DNA of 64,000 nucleotides, taken from AV40 sp963817335. GTDB taxonomy: Bacteria; Verrucomicrobiota; Verrucomicrobiia; Chthoniobacterales; UBA10450. How positions within the stretch are numbered: the first letter of the stretch is position 1; each line of letters begins with the position of its first letter. Shown here in pieces: positions 53,874 through 63,087 of the stretch. The translations under genes and the position numbers were made by a program. Under the pieces are notes generated by a model, which was not told the origin of the DNA, searched no databases, and worked only from the letters and a program-made list of their open reading frames with translations. The stretch is taken from contig CAWFNX010000005.1 of assembly GCA_963817335.1 (NCBI GenBank), forward strand, positions 1 to 64,000, read 5' to 3'.

Positions 53874-54458
53874 CTATTTGCGGCGGCGAATTGCTCGTAA
53901 CATCGAGCCTGCTCCCGCCAGCGCGAGCAGCGATAACGTCGTTGGTTCGGGAACAGGAACTGGGACCGGGATCTGGCCAACATTGCTTATTTTGGTTCCA
54001 GCGCTTCCGCCGGTGGATCGAGTCCCTTGCGCGGCAAAGTAAGCAGCCTGGGTCGACGGCGCTCCTTGGAATTGCGATGTCGCCTGCGTGACTGAAAAGC
54101 CACTCAAGTGCGTGCCACTCGGAATTGTCGATGCTCCGCCATAGATCCAAGTCAGGTTCTCCAAAGTTGGATTATCGGGTGGATTCGTCCCAAATGGAGG
54201 CGTCGTCATCAGCGAGCTGGAGAATGTCCATCCGGCCGGCTGCACATTTGATCCAGCGATGAACGGACCGAAATCGTAAATCGTGAAGAAATCGCCGGTA
54301 GTGACCTGTTGATCGGAGGTAATGTTAATCGAGTAATTCCAAACGGTGTTGGTCCCGGTGCCGGGAGTCGTGCCGTCAAAACTTGGTATAATATCGGCTC
54401 GAACTGTTGAGACAACGGCGACAACGCCGATTAATGCGATGGCGGATAGCTTTTTCAT
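53874..54458 (-). CDS. PEP-CTERM exported protein
   Basis: About 194 residues. Signal peptide (MKKLSAIALIGVVAVVSTVR), a beta-rich body (NTVWNYSINITSDQQVTTGD, FFTIYDFGPFIAGS), and a C-terminal sorting signal VPEPTTLSLLALAGAGSMLR ending AIRRRK. This is a PEP-CTERM tripartite tail (motif, helix, basic end) recognised by exosortase, which implies surface or matrix export. No exosortase is in the window. GGAGGG precedes the ATG. A clear terminator follows. Confidence 0.9.
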   Translation of the reverse strand: MKKLSAIALIGVVAVVSTVRADIIPSFDGTTPGTGTNTVWNYSINITSDQQVTTGDFFTIYDFGPFIAGSNVQPAGWTFSSSLMTTPPFGTNPPDNPTLENLTWIYGGASTIPSGTHLSGFSVTQATSQFQGAPSTQAAYFAAQGTRSTGGSAGTKISNVGQIPVPVPVPEPTTLSLLALAGAGSMLRAIRRRK

Positions 54459-54570
54459 CCCTTTTCCCTCCGATTGTATGACTCTCGTAGGAAATCGTAT
54501 TCCAGCGACAGAGCGGTCGTCAGTCAAGATTATTCCTCCGCAAATTGCGCGTTTTTGACCTCCCGAGGCC

Positions 54571-55683
54571 CTACGGATTGACCCGGCAGGCTTGGGCCAA
54601 TTCCTGGTTGTTCTGGCAAGCCACCGCGAAAAACCTGTCTCCAATGCAGGCAGCAAAGTGTGCGTCCAGCTGCGGTCGATCCGCCTCACGCGCTTCTTCG
54701 AGAATCTTAACCGCCTGGCCGATATCGCCTTGTTGAATTGCCAGCCCGGCGGCCGTGATCTGCCAATCAATCGGCAACGGGCCCAACTTCTGTTTTTGGT
54801 CGAGCTCGTCCCGCACGGGATCAAGATCCCCCGCCTCGAGTGCGGCGATTCGCGCCTTGAATTGGCAAATCGTTTGCTCCGATTCCTTCCCGCGTCGCGC
54901 CGCTTGCTGGTAACGGACGATCGCGTCCTTCGGGCGGTGGTCCTTGCGAAGGGTTTCGGCCAACGAATAATAATAGTCAGGGTTGAATGGCGCCGCATTC
55001 ATTGCCGCCTCAAAGAAGCGTTCGGCCGCCGGAAAATCGCTCCGGCTGACGGCGATCATCCCCCGATAATAATTCGACCCATCCACGTTTTCTCCGAACC
55101 CGATGGCGCTTTCGAACAAACGGTCTGCTGAATCGAAATCGGAATGATCGTAGTAAAGTTTCGCGGCGTGAAACAAGATTCCGCCGAGCGCAATGTTCTT
55201 GTATTTCGCCGCGATCAACCGCTTTGCTGCGTCGTCCCAATGACCCAGCTGCTCATCCATGACAGCGTGTTCGACCAGCTCCTCCGCTGAAGCGCCGGCA
55301 AAGTCGCCCGTCACCTTCGCCGCAATCTTGGCCTGGCTTCGAGTAGCGATCACATAGCGCCAGTATTCGAATTTTTTGCCGACATAAAATGTCGCCACTA
55401 GCAGAATGAGCGCGCCGGCCACCAATGCCAATTTCTGCACTTCGAGCATCTTCGAAGTTCCTGTGCTGCGAGATCGGCGCGACGCACGGTGCGGCTCGGG
55501 CGGGCTGGTTGTTTCGGACGGATCAGGCGGGACCGGAGCTCCGCCTTTGACTTTCGCAGCGGGCTCGGGCCTGTACGTTTTTTGCTCGGAAACCGGAGGC
55601 GGGTTTGCTGATCGGGAACCACTGAGAAAACGGCGCTGCTCAGGCGTCAACCGCAACCGCTCATCTGAATCGGATTCAGGCAT
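54571..55683 (-). CDS. TPR-repeat membrane protein
   Basis: 370 residues. An N-terminal polar, Pro-rich cytosolic part (1-80), one helix (LVAGALILLVATFYVGKKFE), then tetratricopeptide-like helices from about 120 to 350 (for example YYRGMIAVSRSDFPAAERFF and PDYYYSLAETLRKDHRPKDA). Likely a protein-interaction scaffold on the periplasmic face. Its start overlaps the end of the DUF2891 gene (TGATG at 55681-55685), so the two are translationally coupled. Confidence 0.75.
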   Translation of the reverse strand: MPESDSDERLRLTPEQRRFLSGSRSANPPPVSEQKTYRPEPAAKVKGGAPVPPDPSETTSPPEPHRASRRSRSTGTSKMLEVQKLALVAGALILLVATFYVGKKFEYWRYVIATRSQAKIAAKVTGDFAGASAEELVEHAVMDEQLGHWDDAAKRLIAAKYKNIALGGILFHAAKLYYDHSDFDSADRLFESAIGFGENVDGSNYYRGMIAVSRSDFPAAERFFEAAMNAAPFNPDYYYSLAETLRKDHRPKDAIVRYQQAARRGKESEQTICQFKARIAALEAGDLDPVRDELDQKQKLGPLPIDWQITAAGLAIQQGDIGQAVKILEEAREADRPQLDAHFAACIGDRFFAVACQNNQELAQACRVNP

Positions 55684-56933
55684 CAGTGCTTTCCCTCAAT
55701 ATCGTCCGCGATTCCGCGGCGAGTGGTCAAATAGACTGCGAAACTTCCCAGCCAATGTCCGCCTTCATAATGTTCTCCCGTCACCGCCGCAAGTCCGGCG
55801 CGGCGATGCGCGTCCGCCGCCGCCTCCAACGCCACCCGGCGCGGATCGTCCTCCGGCAACGCCGAGACAATTCCTTCCAACATCCAGGCCCGGCTTAAAT
55901 TCAACCCGTCCAGATGGGCCAACTTCGGATCGCTCGGGTCCGGCGATATCGCGACTTTCAACCAATCGGCGTTCTCGCTTCCTTCCCGGCCCACCGGAAT
56001 CTGCGGCATGAAAGTCTTCAACCAGTTCGAGAATTCCTTTTGCGGAAGCACCCGCCGCATCACGTCGGCTTCACCGAGACAGGGTGAAAGAAAATCCTCA
56101 CCCGACGGTTCGTAATTGAGCGGACAGTTTTTATCCGCCAGGAAAAACTTTTTGGCCGAATCGCGGACCAGTTTGGCAAACGTGTCGTTCTTCGCCGCGC
56201 GAGCATAATCGAACATCAATCCGAGTCCGAATGCCGTCTGGTCGTGCTCGCCGATCCGCACCGGATGCGAAAGTTTCGGCAACCAGTTGGTCAATCTCTC
56301 CACCGCGACGTCTTCGAGCGGCTTCAGGTTCGCCGACCATTCCTTGGCATCTGGATCATCCCATTCGCGCAATTCGGCGCAAAGCTGCAGTAACCACGAC
56401 AATCCGTAAGGCCGCTCAAAGCTGGAACGGCCTTCCCCTTTAATATAAGAGGCCTCCTGTTTCAGGTTTTCCGCGGTGAGACTTTGCTTCAATGCCGCCC
56501 GCGCGTCCTTGGCAAAGGGCGCGTCCGGAAAAGTCCGCAACAAACGCACCAGCAGCCAATGTCCATGGACTGACGAGTGCCAATCGTAGCAACCGCGAAA
56601 CGCCGGCGTCAGTTTTCGGGGCGGCGCGACATCCGCGTCACTATTCAGCACATGCGCGATCTTGTTTGGATATTCCTTGTGCACGCAGGCCAGCGCTAGC
56701 TTGGCGAAACGTTCGGCCGCGTGGGCGTCAAATTCGGCCGACGACTCTTCTGTGGAGGCAGGCGTCTCGCCTGCAACCGCCGCGGCGACTTGCACCCTTG
56801 GCTCTTCTGTCGGGGCAGTCGCGCTGGCTGAAATCAGGCACAACATCGCCAGTCCAAACATCGACACGGCGCCGAGCGTGCGGATTTTCGATTGCGTTCT
56901 ACGGCTAGCCCGCGGAAAAGTTAACCCCGCCAT
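55683..56933 (-). CDS. DUF2891 exported protein
   Basis: About 416 residues. A basic n-region (RASRRTQSKIRTLG) with a hydrophobic core (MFGLAMLCLISASATA) forms a signal peptide. The DUF2891 body starts at FAKLALACVHKEYPNKIAHV and continues with LTPAFRGCYDWHSSVHGHWL and RPYGLSWLLQLCAELREWDD. A conserved His/Trp pair in the CYDWHSSVHGHW segment suggests an active or binding site. The start is uncertain: 56933 overlaps by two bases the start codon of the divergent M3 peptidase gene. Downstream it is coupled to the TPR gene. Confidence 0.75.
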   Translation of the reverse strand: MAGLTFPRASRRTQSKIRTLGAVSMFGLAMLCLISASATAPTEEPRVQVAAAVAGETPASTEESSAEFDAHAAERFAKLALACVHKEYPNKIAHVLNSDADVAPPRKLTPAFRGCYDWHSSVHGHWLLVRLLRTFPDAPFAKDARAALKQSLTAENLKQEASYIKGEGRSSFERPYGLSWLLQLCAELREWDDPDAKEWSANLKPLEDVAVERLTNWLPKLSHPVRIGEHDQTAFGLGLMFDYARAAKNDTFAKLVRDSAKKFFLADKNCPLNYEPSGEDFLSPCLGEADVMRRVLPQKEFSNWLKTFMPQIPVGREGSENADWLKVAISPDPSDPKLAHLDGLNLSRAWMLEGIVSALPEDDPRRVALEAAADAHRRAGLAAVTGEHYEGGHWLGSFAVYLTTRRGIADDIEGKH

Positions 56934-59100
56934 GACCATTCGATCTTACATCATCGCTTGCGTATTGCTAAACGTTGCCCAAATCACCGCTGTGTCCGCC
57001 GCCGATTCAACCAATAACCTGCTGCTCAAAGAAAGCGTGCTCCCATTTCACTATCCGCCGTTCGACAAGATCAAGAACGAGGATTTCAAAACGGGTATCG
57101 AAGCCGGCATGCGCGAGCAATTGAAGGAGATCGGACCGATCGCCAACAATTCGGCCATGCCAACATTCGACAACACCATTGTCGCCCTCGAGAAAACCGG
57201 TCGCCTGCTAGACCGCGCCGATCGCATCTTCGAGAACTTGAACGCCTGCAACACCAATCCCGAGTTGCAAAAGATCGACAAGGAACTGGCGCCGAAACTT
57301 TCCGCCCACCACGACGAGATTCACCTGAACGCCAAGTTGTTCGCCCGGGTGCAGCAGCTTTACGATAATCGCGACAAGCTAGGGCTCGATCCAGAGTCGG
57401 CCTACTTGCTCGAGCGTTATTACAAAGATTTCGTCCGGGCCGGCGCGAAGCTCTCAGACTCAGACAAGGAAAAGCTGAAGAAGATCAACCGCGAGCTGGC
57501 GACGTTGCAGACCGATTTCGAGCAGAACGTCCTGAAAGAGAAAAACGCTTCGTCGATCGTGGTCGATAAAAAAGAAGATCTCGCCGGATTGACTGACAGC
57601 CAGATGGCAACGGTGACCAACGCCGCCAAAGCGGAGCACAAAGAAGGCAAGTTCGTGATTCAAATGCAGAACACGACCGGGCAACCATTGCTTGCCTCGC
57701 TCCAAAATCGTCCGTTGCGCCAGCGGATCATGGACACCTCGCTCGCGCGAAACAGCCACGGCGGCGAATTCGACACCCAAAAGATCGTTCTGCGCACCGC
57801 CCAATTGCGCGCCGAAAAAGCCAAACTCCTCGGCTATGCGAATTGGGCGGCTTACCAACTCGAAGACCAGACCGCCCACAATGTTCCGACCGTGAACAAA
57901 ATCCTCGGCGATCTGGCTCCGCCCGCTGGCGGTAATGCGAAACACGAAGCTGCCGAGCAACAGAAAATTGTCGATCAGGAAAACGGCGGTTTTCAAATCG
58001 GCGCTGCCGATTGGGATTTTTATTCGGAGAAAGTTCGCAAAGCGAAATACGATTTCGATGAATCGCAGCTTCGTCCCTACTACGAGCTGAACCACGTGAT
58101 CCTCGATGGCGTCTTCTATGCCGCGAACAAGGAATACGGCATCACCTTCAAGGAACGTCACGATTTGCCGGTGTACCAACCAGATGTCCGCGTGTTCGAC
58201 GTGTTCGATCGCGACGGCAAACAGCTCGCGATTTTCATCGGCGACTATTATGCGCGTCCCTCAAAACGCGGCGGCGCCTGGATGAACTCCTACGTCCTGC
58301 AGAATTCTTTGCTCGGCACGAAACCCATCGTCGCAAATCACCTAAACATTCCAAAACCCCCGCCCGGCGAGCCAACCTTGCTGACCCACGATGAAGTTCG
58401 CACCGCGTTCCACGAATTCGGTCACGCGCTTCACGGAATGTTTTCCAACGTGAAATATCCGCGTTTCGGCGGGACCAGCGTGCCGCGCGACTTCGTCGAG
58501 TATCCGTCGCAAGTGAACGAAATGTGGGCGTCGTGGCCCGAGGTCTTGAAGAATTACGCGAAACATTACAAGACCGGTGAGCCAATCCCTCAGGCGTTGC
58601 TCGATAAAGTTGAAGCCGCCGAAAAATTTAATCAGGGCTACAAAACCACCGAGTACCTGGCCGCGTCGTTGCTCGATCAGGCGTGGCACCAGCTCGATCC
58701 GTCCCAGATTCCGACCGACGCGATCGCGTTTGAGAAGCAATCGTTGCAAAAAGCCGGCGTCGATTATCCTCCGGTCCCGCCGCGATACCGGAGCTTTTAT
58801 TTTTCCCACACCTTCGCCGGGGGTTACTCCGCCGGATACTACTCTTATATATGGAGCGAAGTACTCGACGCCGATACCGTCGAATATTTTAAACAACACG
58901 GCGGACTCACTCGCGAGAACGGCGATCTTTTCCGCGAAAAACTTCTTTCCCGTGGCGGGTCGGCTGACGCGCTTGGCTTGTTTAAGAATTTCACCGGCCG
59001 CGATCCCTACCTTGAACCGCTGTTGAAGCGCCGCGGTCTGGACGTCACTCCCGGCGACGAAGATACGAAGAAGCCCGAGAGCTCTCCCCCGGGCGGCTAA
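56932..59100 (+). CDS. M3-family peptidyl-dipeptidase (Dcp-like)
   Basis: About 722 residues. A signal peptide (MTIRSYIIACVLLNVAQITA) precedes a full M3 domain. The zinc motif is HEFGHALHGMF (HExxH). The second metal region includes FVEYPSQVNEMWASW, and VPPRYRSFYFSHTFAGGYSA lies near the end, typical of Dcp. It removes dipeptides from peptide C-termini, here likely in the periplasm. The first 70 residues of the longer upstream frame belong to the opposite-strand gene and are not part of it. Confidence 0.9.
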   Translation: MTIRSYIIACVLLNVAQITAVSAADSTNNLLLKESVLPFHYPPFDKIKNEDFKTGIEAGMREQLKEIGPIANNSAMPTFDNTIVALEKTGRLLDRADRIFENLNACNTNPELQKIDKELAPKLSAHHDEIHLNAKLFARVQQLYDNRDKLGLDPESAYLLERYYKDFVRAGAKLSDSDKEKLKKINRELATLQTDFEQNVLKEKNASSIVVDKKEDLAGLTDSQMATVTNAAKAEHKEGKFVIQMQNTTGQPLLASLQNRPLRQRIMDTSLARNSHGGEFDTQKIVLRTAQLRAEKAKLLGYANWAAYQLEDQTAHNVPTVNKILGDLAPPAGGNAKHEAAEQQKIVDQENGGFQIGAADWDFYSEKVRKAKYDFDESQLRPYYELNHVILDGVFYAANKEYGITFKERHDLPVYQPDVRVFDVFDRDGKQLAIFIGDYYARPSKRGGAWMNSYVLQNSLLGTKPIVANHLNIPKPPPGEPTLLTHDEVRTAFHEFGHALHGMFSNVKYPRFGGTSVPRDFVEYPSQVNEMWASWPEVLKNYAKHYKTGEPIPQALLDKVEAAEKFNQGYKTTEYLAASLLDQAWHQLDPSQIPTDAIAFEKQSLQKAGVDYPPVPPRYRSFYFSHTFAGGYSAGYYSYIWSEVLDADTVEYFKQHGGLTRENGDLFREKLLSRGGSADALGLFKNFTGRDPYLEPLLKRRGLDVTPGDEDTKKPESSPPGG

Positions 59101-59145
59101 TCTTCCTCTTCCTCTTGCTCTTGCTCTTGCTCTTCCTCTCGGAGG
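59101..59145 (+). repeat. CTCTTG/CTCTTC microsatellite after peptidase gene
   Basis: Directly after the stop codon is a pyrimidine-rich run of CTCTTC and CTCTTG units. Similar units occur at 60041-60062 and 62985-63022, each in the spacer after a + gene. No coding or terminator function seen. Confidence 0.7.
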
Positions 59146-59207
59146 CTGAGCGCTTGCTTGCTCCGTTTCCTACTTTCTACTTTTCTTCCCCTCGTTATCT
59201 TTCGCCG

Positions 59208-59978
59208 GTGAAGTTTTCGTTCCGCCTTCTCTTCGCCTCTTTGCTCTTGCCCCTTGGCGCGCTGGCCAGCAACAGCGTCGTGAACCTGTCGCATTACGAT
59301 CTGATGCGACCGGATTTCGTGGCGATGAAAAGTGAAGGCGTCGTTGGCGTCATTCATGAAGCGAGCTTTCCGCGATTCGAGCGGGACTGGCGCTACGCCG
59401 AGCGGCAGCTCCAGGCAATGCGGGCCGGATTGCTCTGGGGTGCATACCATTTTGGCGACGGCACGGATCCGGTTCGTCAGGCCGATCATTTTCTTTCAGT
59501 CGTCGCCTCCTCGCATCCGGTTGTAGCCGGTCCGGTCCAGGAAGAGAAAAATCGCCCGGGCGTATTGCTCGTCCTCGATTTTGAAAACAATCATTATCGC
59601 GGCGGCAACATGAGCGTGGCGCAAGCGGTCGCGTTCGTGCAGCGAATCAAAGAGCGCACCGGGAAATATCCCGGCATTTACGGCAGCGAAAATCGCCTGC
59701 GCCAAATGTTTCCCGGTGTGAGTGGCGCGCAGCGCGCTGTGCTTTCCAATTGTTGGTTATGGGTCGCGAATTATCACGCCCCACCGCGCGGCATTGCGCC
59801 CCTGGGCAATTGGAATCTTTGGCAATACTGCGGCGACGGGAAATGCAGTTTGCGTCCGCGCAATGCATTTCCCATCGGTGTCGCAAATATGCGTAAAGCC
59901 GAGCGCAACATTTTCAACGGCAACAACGTTTCCCTTCAGAACTTCTGGCAGGAACACGCCTGGTATCCGAGCGGCTAG
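59208..59978 (+). CDS. GH25 (lysozyme-like) exported protein
   Basis: About 256 residues. Signal peptide MKFSFRLLFASLLLPLGALA from GTG 59208 (the longer frame from 59115 reads through the microsatellite). The GH25 fold shows VNLSHYDLMRPDFVAMKSEG, AGLLWGAYHFGDGTDPVRQA, LLVLDFENNHYRGGNMSVAQ (the Asp-Glu pair) and LWVANYHAPPRGIAPLGNWN. Such enzymes cleave the glycan strand of peptidoglycan (muramidase). Periplasmic or secreted. Confidence 0.85.
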   Translation: MKFSFRLLFASLLLPLGALASNSVVNLSHYDLMRPDFVAMKSEGVVGVIHEASFPRFERDWRYAERQLQAMRAGLLWGAYHFGDGTDPVRQADHFLSVVASSHPVVAGPVQEEKNRPGVLLVLDFENNHYRGGNMSVAQAVAFVQRIKERTGKYPGIYGSENRLRQMFPGVSGAQRAVLSNCWLWVANYHAPPRGIAPLGNWNLWQYCGDGKCSLRPRNAFPIGVANMRKAERNIFNGNNVSLQNFWQEHAWYPSG

Positions 59979-59986
59979 GGGAGTTG

Positions 59987-60062
59987 GGAGACGTTGAGCA
60001 GTTGAGAGGTTCCGTCTTCGCCTGCTTGCTCCCTGCGCCCCGCTCTTGCTCTTGCTCTTTCT
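59987..60062 (+). repeat. GTTGAG plus CTCTTGC dispersed spacer repeat
   Basis: GTTGAGCAGTTGAG (59993-60006) followed about 35 bp later by CTCTTGCTCTTGCTC. The same two-part layout recurs at 62939-63022 (four GTTGAG-type units, then CTCTTC/CTCC units). Both are in spacers after + genes. Confidence 0.55.
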
Positions 60063-60106
60063 TTTTACTCTGCGTCTTCCTGTCAGCGGTCGGACCCACG
60101 CCGCTC

Positions 60107-61015
60107 TTACCAGCTGAAAAAATTGTACTCTTCGTCGAAGCCCTTCAGGGCGAAACGGCCGATCGGTTGTAAATTCACCAGAGGCGCGAATTGAGTTTGC
60201 GCAGTCTCGCTCACGAGCGAACCAAAATGATTTGCGGCGGCAATGCGTTCCATCCGAAAGAGAAAATTCAAGTCCTGGCCGAGCGCGCTCAATTCTCCCG
60301 TAGCCACTGCTTCGCCGAAAACCGCAGTGCCAAAATGCAGGGCCCAGCGAAATGGCGGTTGTCGGCGCGCTTGCATCGAAGTCAGTTCGCGCAACGCGTC
60401 CATCACTTTGCTCGGTTCGCACAGCTTCGCGTTCCAATAAACAAGCAGACCGTCGCCGAGAAATTTGCTGAGCGTTCCACCGTGCTGCTCAATCACTCGC
60501 TGACACTCGGCCAGCCATGCCCCAACCATTCGCGCCAACTCAGCCTGCGGCACTTCAGCGCTGAGTGTGACGAAGTTCTCGATATCCAGCAAAAGAAACC
60601 AGCACGTCAGCTCACTCACATCGCGCACGGTGAGCTGCGCTTCGGTGTGATACACCTGGTCATCCGAAATAAGAGTTTCCTCCACCCGAAAAGTCAGACT
60701 CTGTTCGCCGATTTGAATCACGTCCCCAGTTTGCAGCGACACCGGTTGAATGACCCGTCGGCCGTTCAAATGCGTTCCGTTGCTACTTCCAAGATCGACC
60801 AGCGAGAATTCGGCCCCGCCCTGCGCGTGAACCAACGCATGTCGGCGCGAAACTTTGGTCGAAGTAAACACGACGTTGTTGTCCTTTGCCCGACCTAACG
60901 AAAGCGTTTTGCCCGCCAACGGAAGCTTTCGATCGCCGAGATCAAGCCAGGCCATCGACCCTTTCATGGGGTTAGGCCGAGCGAAATGCATGCCACCGAA
61001 TCGCTCCAAGGGCAC
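60107..61015 (-). CDS. FHA-class III nucleotidyl cyclase
   Basis: 302 residues (start perhaps GTG 61015; ATGs at 60991 and 60967 are alternatives). N-terminal FHA domain (about 20-110: LSLGRAKDNNVVFTSTKVSR, LVDLGSSNGTHLNGRRV) that binds phosphothreonine. C-terminal class III adenylate/guanylate cyclase (about 135-302): first metal Asp in LLLDIENFVTL, second in SKFLGDGLLVYW, and the transition-state Asn/Arg in DLNFLFRME. So it should make cAMP or cGMP. It is divergent (23 bp) from a Ser/Thr kinase, which fits an FHA reader of that kinase's output. Confidence 0.85.
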   Translation of the reverse strand: MPLERFGGMHFARPNPMKGSMAWLDLGDRKLPLAGKTLSLGRAKDNNVVFTSTKVSRRHALVHAQGGAEFSLVDLGSSNGTHLNGRRVIQPVSLQTGDVIQIGEQSLTFRVEETLISDDQVYHTEAQLTVRDVSELTCWFLLLDIENFVTLSAEVPQAELARMVGAWLAECQRVIEQHGGTLSKFLGDGLLVYWNAKLCEPSKVMDALRELTSMQARRQPPFRWALHFGTAVFGEAVATGELSALGQDLNFLFRMERIAAANHFGSLVSETAQTQFAPLVNLQPIGRFALKGFDEEYNFFSW

Positions 61016-61038
61016 ACGCTCTGCTTTCGCCAGAACTA

Positions 61039-62925
61039 ATGTTCACTGTCTCGGGACCGGAGGAAGACGGCGAATCCGGCCAGACAACGCGCGGAGTCGT
61101 CGGAGGCACAAAGCTTTTTGGACGATTCACGTTGCAGAAAGTCCTCGGCCGCGGCGGCATGGGCGTGGTCTGGCTGGCCAAGGACGAGCGGCTTGATCGC
61201 CTCGTTGCCCTGAAGCTCGTGCCCGAATCAGTCAGTTTTGATGCTTCCGCCCAGGAGGACTTGAAACGCGAGACGCGCAAAAGTCTCCTGCTAACTCACC
61301 CGAACATTGTCCGAATTTTCGATTTTGTTGAGGATGAGCACAGCGCCGCCATTTCGATGGAATACGTGGACGGCGCTACCCTCTCGTCGTTGCGGGTCAG
61401 GAAGCCTAACAAGTGCTTCGAAGTAGAAGAGATTGCGCCGTGGGTCACTTCGCTCTGCGACGCGCTCAGTTACGCTCATCAATCCGCCAGTATGGTCCAT
61501 CGCGACTTAAAGCCGGCAAACCTGATGGTGAATAGTCGCGCTGAGCTGAAAATTACCGACTTCGGAATCGCCTGCACGCTGCGGGACTCGATGAGCTACG
61601 TCAGCGTCCGCACTTCCAGCGGCACTCTTAATTATATGAGTCCGCAGCAGCTGCTCGGTGAAGATCCTTCTGCTTCTGACGATATTTACGCTGTTGGCGC
61701 CACCCTTTACGAAATGCTTTCGAGTAAACCGCCCTTCTACGGCGGCGATGTCGCGTCCCAGGTCCGCGAAGTTGTGGCGCCCACCATTACCCAACGACGC
61801 GCGAAATTCGGAATCAAGGGCGAATCGATCCCAAAGTATTGGGAGGAAACAATCGCCGCCTGTCTTGCCAAAGAACCCGACCAACGGCCCCGCACACCGG
61901 CCGATGTTGCTCGTCGACTTCGGCTTGGCGGCACCGTCCGACTGCGCGAACTCGAGGCCAAACCAAGAGTCGACATCGCGAAGATCACCGCCGCCGTCAG
62001 CGAAAAGTTTCGGGCCCTCGATCCGCGAATCGCCGCCCTTGCCGGTGGAGCAATGGCGTTGATCGGCGCCTTGATCATCGTCCTTCACCATCCCAAACCG
62101 AGCCCGGCTAATCTCGCGACTACGAAAACGCCAGCGGCTTCGGAATCCAACGCCCGTTCGACACCGGTGCCGACAAAGAAACACAGCGTCGTTACCGTTC
62201 CGCGCACTCTCGCCTACGCCACCGAAAAATCCGATGCGGTTGCAAGCGCGCCACCGCCGCCGCCGTCGACCAAGACGGTTGCGATTGAACCGGACATCGT
62301 CACCAAAGATGGCGCTTCGGCTCCGCCTCCTGCTTCAACCGGCGACAACGCCACGATCGTTCTTACAACCAGTCCGCCCGGCGCAAGCTTCGCTGTTTAC
62401 TCCGGAGTCATCGCCGGAAAATCGTTGCCGACGACCGCCCCGGTTCACTCCGGGACCGCTCCTGATTCTGTCGCCGATTTACCGCCAGGCCGTTACACCC
62501 TGTTCTTTCATAACGACGGTTGGCCGGACGATCGCGCCGAAGTCGCAGTCAATGCCGGCGAATCAGTCCCGGTCGATTACACTTTTCCTCACGGCAGCGC
62601 GACTGTCAGCAGCACACCGGACGGCGCGGAGATTTTTCTTGGAACACGCTCGTTGGGCAACGCTCCGATCACTGTCGATCTGCCGTTAGGTAGACAAAAA
62701 CTTATCGCTCGTTTACCCAACCTGCCCGAACGCAGCCAGGTCGTGAACATCGACGCCGCTTCTGTCGCTGCGATTAATTTTCAACTGCACGCTCAAACCC
62801 ATTCGTCGCATGCGAAACCTACTCCGACCCCGCCGTCGGCGTTGAGCAAAATCGGACAGAGTTTGAAGCACGTGTTCGGGTCCAAGGACCCAACGCCGGC
62901 ACCGCGCAAACGACACTCCGACTAG
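61039..62925 (+). CDS. Ser/Thr protein kinase with PEGA domain
   Basis: 628 residues. Hanks-type kinase (about 25-290): GRGGMGVVWLAKD, ATP-lysine in VALKLVPES, catalytic HRDLKPANLMV, DFGIAC and the activation-loop end GTLNYMSPQQ. A single transmembrane helix (ALAGGAMALIGALIIVL, about 335) places the rest outside. The periplasmic part has a Pro/Thr-rich linker and PEGA-type repeats (VDLPLGRQKLIARLPNLPER). A membrane signalling kinase, likely paired with the divergent FHA-cyclase. Confidence 0.92.
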   Translation: MFTVSGPEEDGESGQTTRGVVGGTKLFGRFTLQKVLGRGGMGVVWLAKDERLDRLVALKLVPESVSFDASAQEDLKRETRKSLLLTHPNIVRIFDFVEDEHSAAISMEYVDGATLSSLRVRKPNKCFEVEEIAPWVTSLCDALSYAHQSASMVHRDLKPANLMVNSRAELKITDFGIACTLRDSMSYVSVRTSSGTLNYMSPQQLLGEDPSASDDIYAVGATLYEMLSSKPPFYGGDVASQVREVVAPTITQRRAKFGIKGESIPKYWEETIAACLAKEPDQRPRTPADVARRLRLGGTVRLRELEAKPRVDIAKITAAVSEKFRALDPRIAALAGGAMALIGALIIVLHHPKPSPANLATTKTPAASESNARSTPVPTKKHSVVTVPRTLAYATEKSDAVASAPPPPPSTKTVAIEPDIVTKDGASAPPPASTGDNATIVLTTSPPGASFAVYSGVIAGKSLPTTAPVHSGTAPDSVADLPPGRYTLFFHNDGWPDDRAEVAVNAGESVPVDYTFPHGSATVSSTPDGAEIFLGTRSLGNAPITVDLPLGRQKLIARLPNLPERSQVVNIDAASVAAINFQLHAQTHSSHAKPTPTPPSALSKIGQSLKHVFGSKDPTPAPRKRHSD

Positions 62926-62938
62926 TGGCCACGCTGCG

Positions 62939-63022
62939 GTTGAGGTGTTGAGTCGTTGAGATGTTGAGCAGACTGGTTTCTGCGCTTCCCCTTCGCTCTT
63001 CGCCCTTTGCTCCTTGCTCTCC
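62939..63022 (+). repeat. GTTGAG plus CTC-rich spacer repeat, second copy
   Basis: GTTGAGGTGTTGAGTCGTTG and further GTTGAG units, then CTTCGCTCTTCGCCCTTTGC. It matches the layout of the 59987-60062 spacer, and also follows the stop of a + gene. Confidence 0.5.
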
Positions 63023-63087
63023 AGACCCGCGCTTGAGCCAAGCGCGTGATCTGTTACTTTGATCTTCGCGTAAGATCGCGAAACCCC

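Noticed and set aside
56662..56931. Longer N-terminus for the M3 peptidase
   Set aside because: It runs against the opposite-strand DUF2891 coding sequence, and the true signal peptide begins at 56932.
62877..62893. GGGTCCAAGGACCC palindrome inside the kinase gene
   Set aside because: The arms are the inverse of the box arms and it is coding, so it does not belong to the set.
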